Source of the DNA: Myxococcota bacterium | GTDB lineage: Bacteria > Myxococcota_A > Polyangia > HGW-17 | Length of the DNA stretch: 24,586 bases | Assembly: GCA_018821745.1 (NCBI GenBank) | Contig: JAHJLU010000789.1 | Span: forward strand, 1-24,586 | Direction of reading: 5' to 3' | Part shown: positions 23,950 to 24,586 of the stretch, piece by piece | How the letters are laid out: every line of letters begins with the position of its first letter | Numbering within the stretch: the first letter of the stretch is position 1 | Position numbers and translations under genes: made by a program | The notes under the pieces: generated by a model | What the model was told of the DNA's origin: nothing | The model's input: only the letters and a program-made list of their open reading frames with translations | Database searches by the model: none

Positions 23950-24586
23950 CTACCGCATCTCCTTTTTCAGGATCATGGAGGGGTCAATTTTAAGATTCTT
24001 GGCGGTACGCACACTGACGCCAACACTAGCCATCATCAAAAAGAAGGGAAGCACCTGGGCCCGCATCCGGTAGGCGGTCCCGAGGTTCCCCTGCACAATG
24101 GCGTAGAGCAGCGTCAGCATAAGAGTGTAGACAATCAGAGGGATGAACTCCCGCACATTCTTGTGTCTCAGCATGAACATCAACCCCGACAGTACAAAGG
24201 GGAAAAGAACCCACCAGAAGGGCATCTCGATGAAGGAGGCCACCACCCTCGCGTTGGCAAGCTGCCAGGGGAAGGGCGCGAAGAGGAAGGTCGTGAGCCG
24301 CGAAGGGAGATATTTTATGATATCAAAGGAAGATTTGTATTCCTGATCCGCATGAACGGCGCTCCTGTCAACGGTGAGCCCTTTCCGGTAGCTCTCAAGG
24401 TGCTTCACATCGGCTTCACGGTTCCACGTATTGAGCATGTCCTTGCCCACGCCTACGGTCATCAGCCCCACGACGATCACGACCGATACCATAACCGCCC
24501 GGAGGATGCGCTTGAGTGAGAGCTCGCCGGCGAACAGGACCATGGAGATGAGAATGGACCCAATGATGACGAAGGAAATGTAATAC
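23950..24586 (-). CDS. Multi-spanning membrane protein of the polysaccharide locus (N-terminus beyond window)
   Basis: The minus strand is open from the right edge to a TAG at 23952, so the N-terminal part is missing. The 211 visible residues contain about five hydrophobic spans: two near the edge (SFVIIGSILISMVLF, VMVSVVIVVGLMTVGV), one at FWWVLFPFVLSGLMFML, one at FIPLIVYTLMLTLLYAIV, and one at VLPFFLMMASVGVSV. A loop LPSRLTTFLFAPFPWQL and the stretch GNLGTAYRMRAQVLPF are typical of unnamed membrane proteins found in polysaccharide clusters (glycosyltransferase-39-like or polymerase-like). The position just upstream of two GT4 genes and galE supports a role in polysaccharide synthesis or export. 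Whether it is a polymerase, ligase or glycosyltransferase cannot be decided from this part. Confidence 0.75.
   Translation of the reverse strand, partial: YYISFVIIGSILISMVLFAGELSLKRILRAVMVSVVIVVGLMTVGVGKDMLNTWNREADVKHLESYRKGLTVDRSAVHADQEYKSSFDIIKYLPSRLTTFLFAPFPWQLANARVVASFIEMPFWWVLFPFVLSGLMFMLRHKNVREFIPLIVYTLMLTLLYAIVQGNLGTAYRMRAQVLPFFLMMASVGVSVRTAKNLKIDPSMILKKEMR

Overview
The window looks like chromosomal DNA from a Gram-negative bacterium of deltaproteobacterial type (Myxococcota or Bradymonadota-like). This is an inference. It rests on a very modular surface lipoprotein (Asn/Thr linker, Cys-rich CGNGVID..GEECD motifs, RCC1 repeats, CSDxxDNDxDG repeats), a stand-alone secretion-ATPase N-domain protein, two lipobox or signal-peptide classes, and moderately GC-rich DNA with strong C-ending codon bias. 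No rRNA, tRNA, CRISPR array, transposase or integrase was seen.

Layout, left to right. (1) 1-2404, minus strand: holB (DNA polymerase III delta prime) followed by a RicT/YaaT-type PSP1 protein that runs off the left edge; they overlap by ATGA. (2) 2522-9880, plus strand: a strong sigma70-like promoter, then three large exported TPR-rich proteins of 579, 1196 and 614 aa, the last a lipoprotein. A clean intrinsic terminator sits between the first and second. (3) 13217-10028, minus strand: a compact operon of a cyclic-nucleotide-binding regulator, folC, and an orphan MshEN/T2SSE_N-type protein. (4) 13421-15682, plus strand: rsmD, coaD and a class I aminotransferase, tightly packed. (5) 15683-18066: a gene-poor, partly repetitive and AT-rich accessory interval. 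It holds one AT-rich acyltransferase-3 gene, a possible 32-aa small ORF, and the decayed remains of a sensor histidine kinase (two frameshifts) on the minus strand. (6) 18067-20505, plus strand: an 812-aa modular lipoprotein with seven RCC1 repeats. (7) 24586-20566, minus strand: a surface-polysaccharide operon of a multi-spanning membrane protein (truncated by the window), two GT4 glycosyltransferases and galE.

The housekeeping parts (DNA replication, folate, CoA, 16S rRNA methylation, amino acid metabolism) are ordinary. The parts most worth a second look are the three-TPR exported set with its internal terminator, the orphan MshEN-like protein in the folC operon, the RicT homologue with long disordered tails, the kinase remnant, and the RCC1 lipoprotein. 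Several gene starts were moved from the longest open frame to a start supported by a ribosome binding site or family alignment; these choices are explained per gene. Nothing here was checked against a database.
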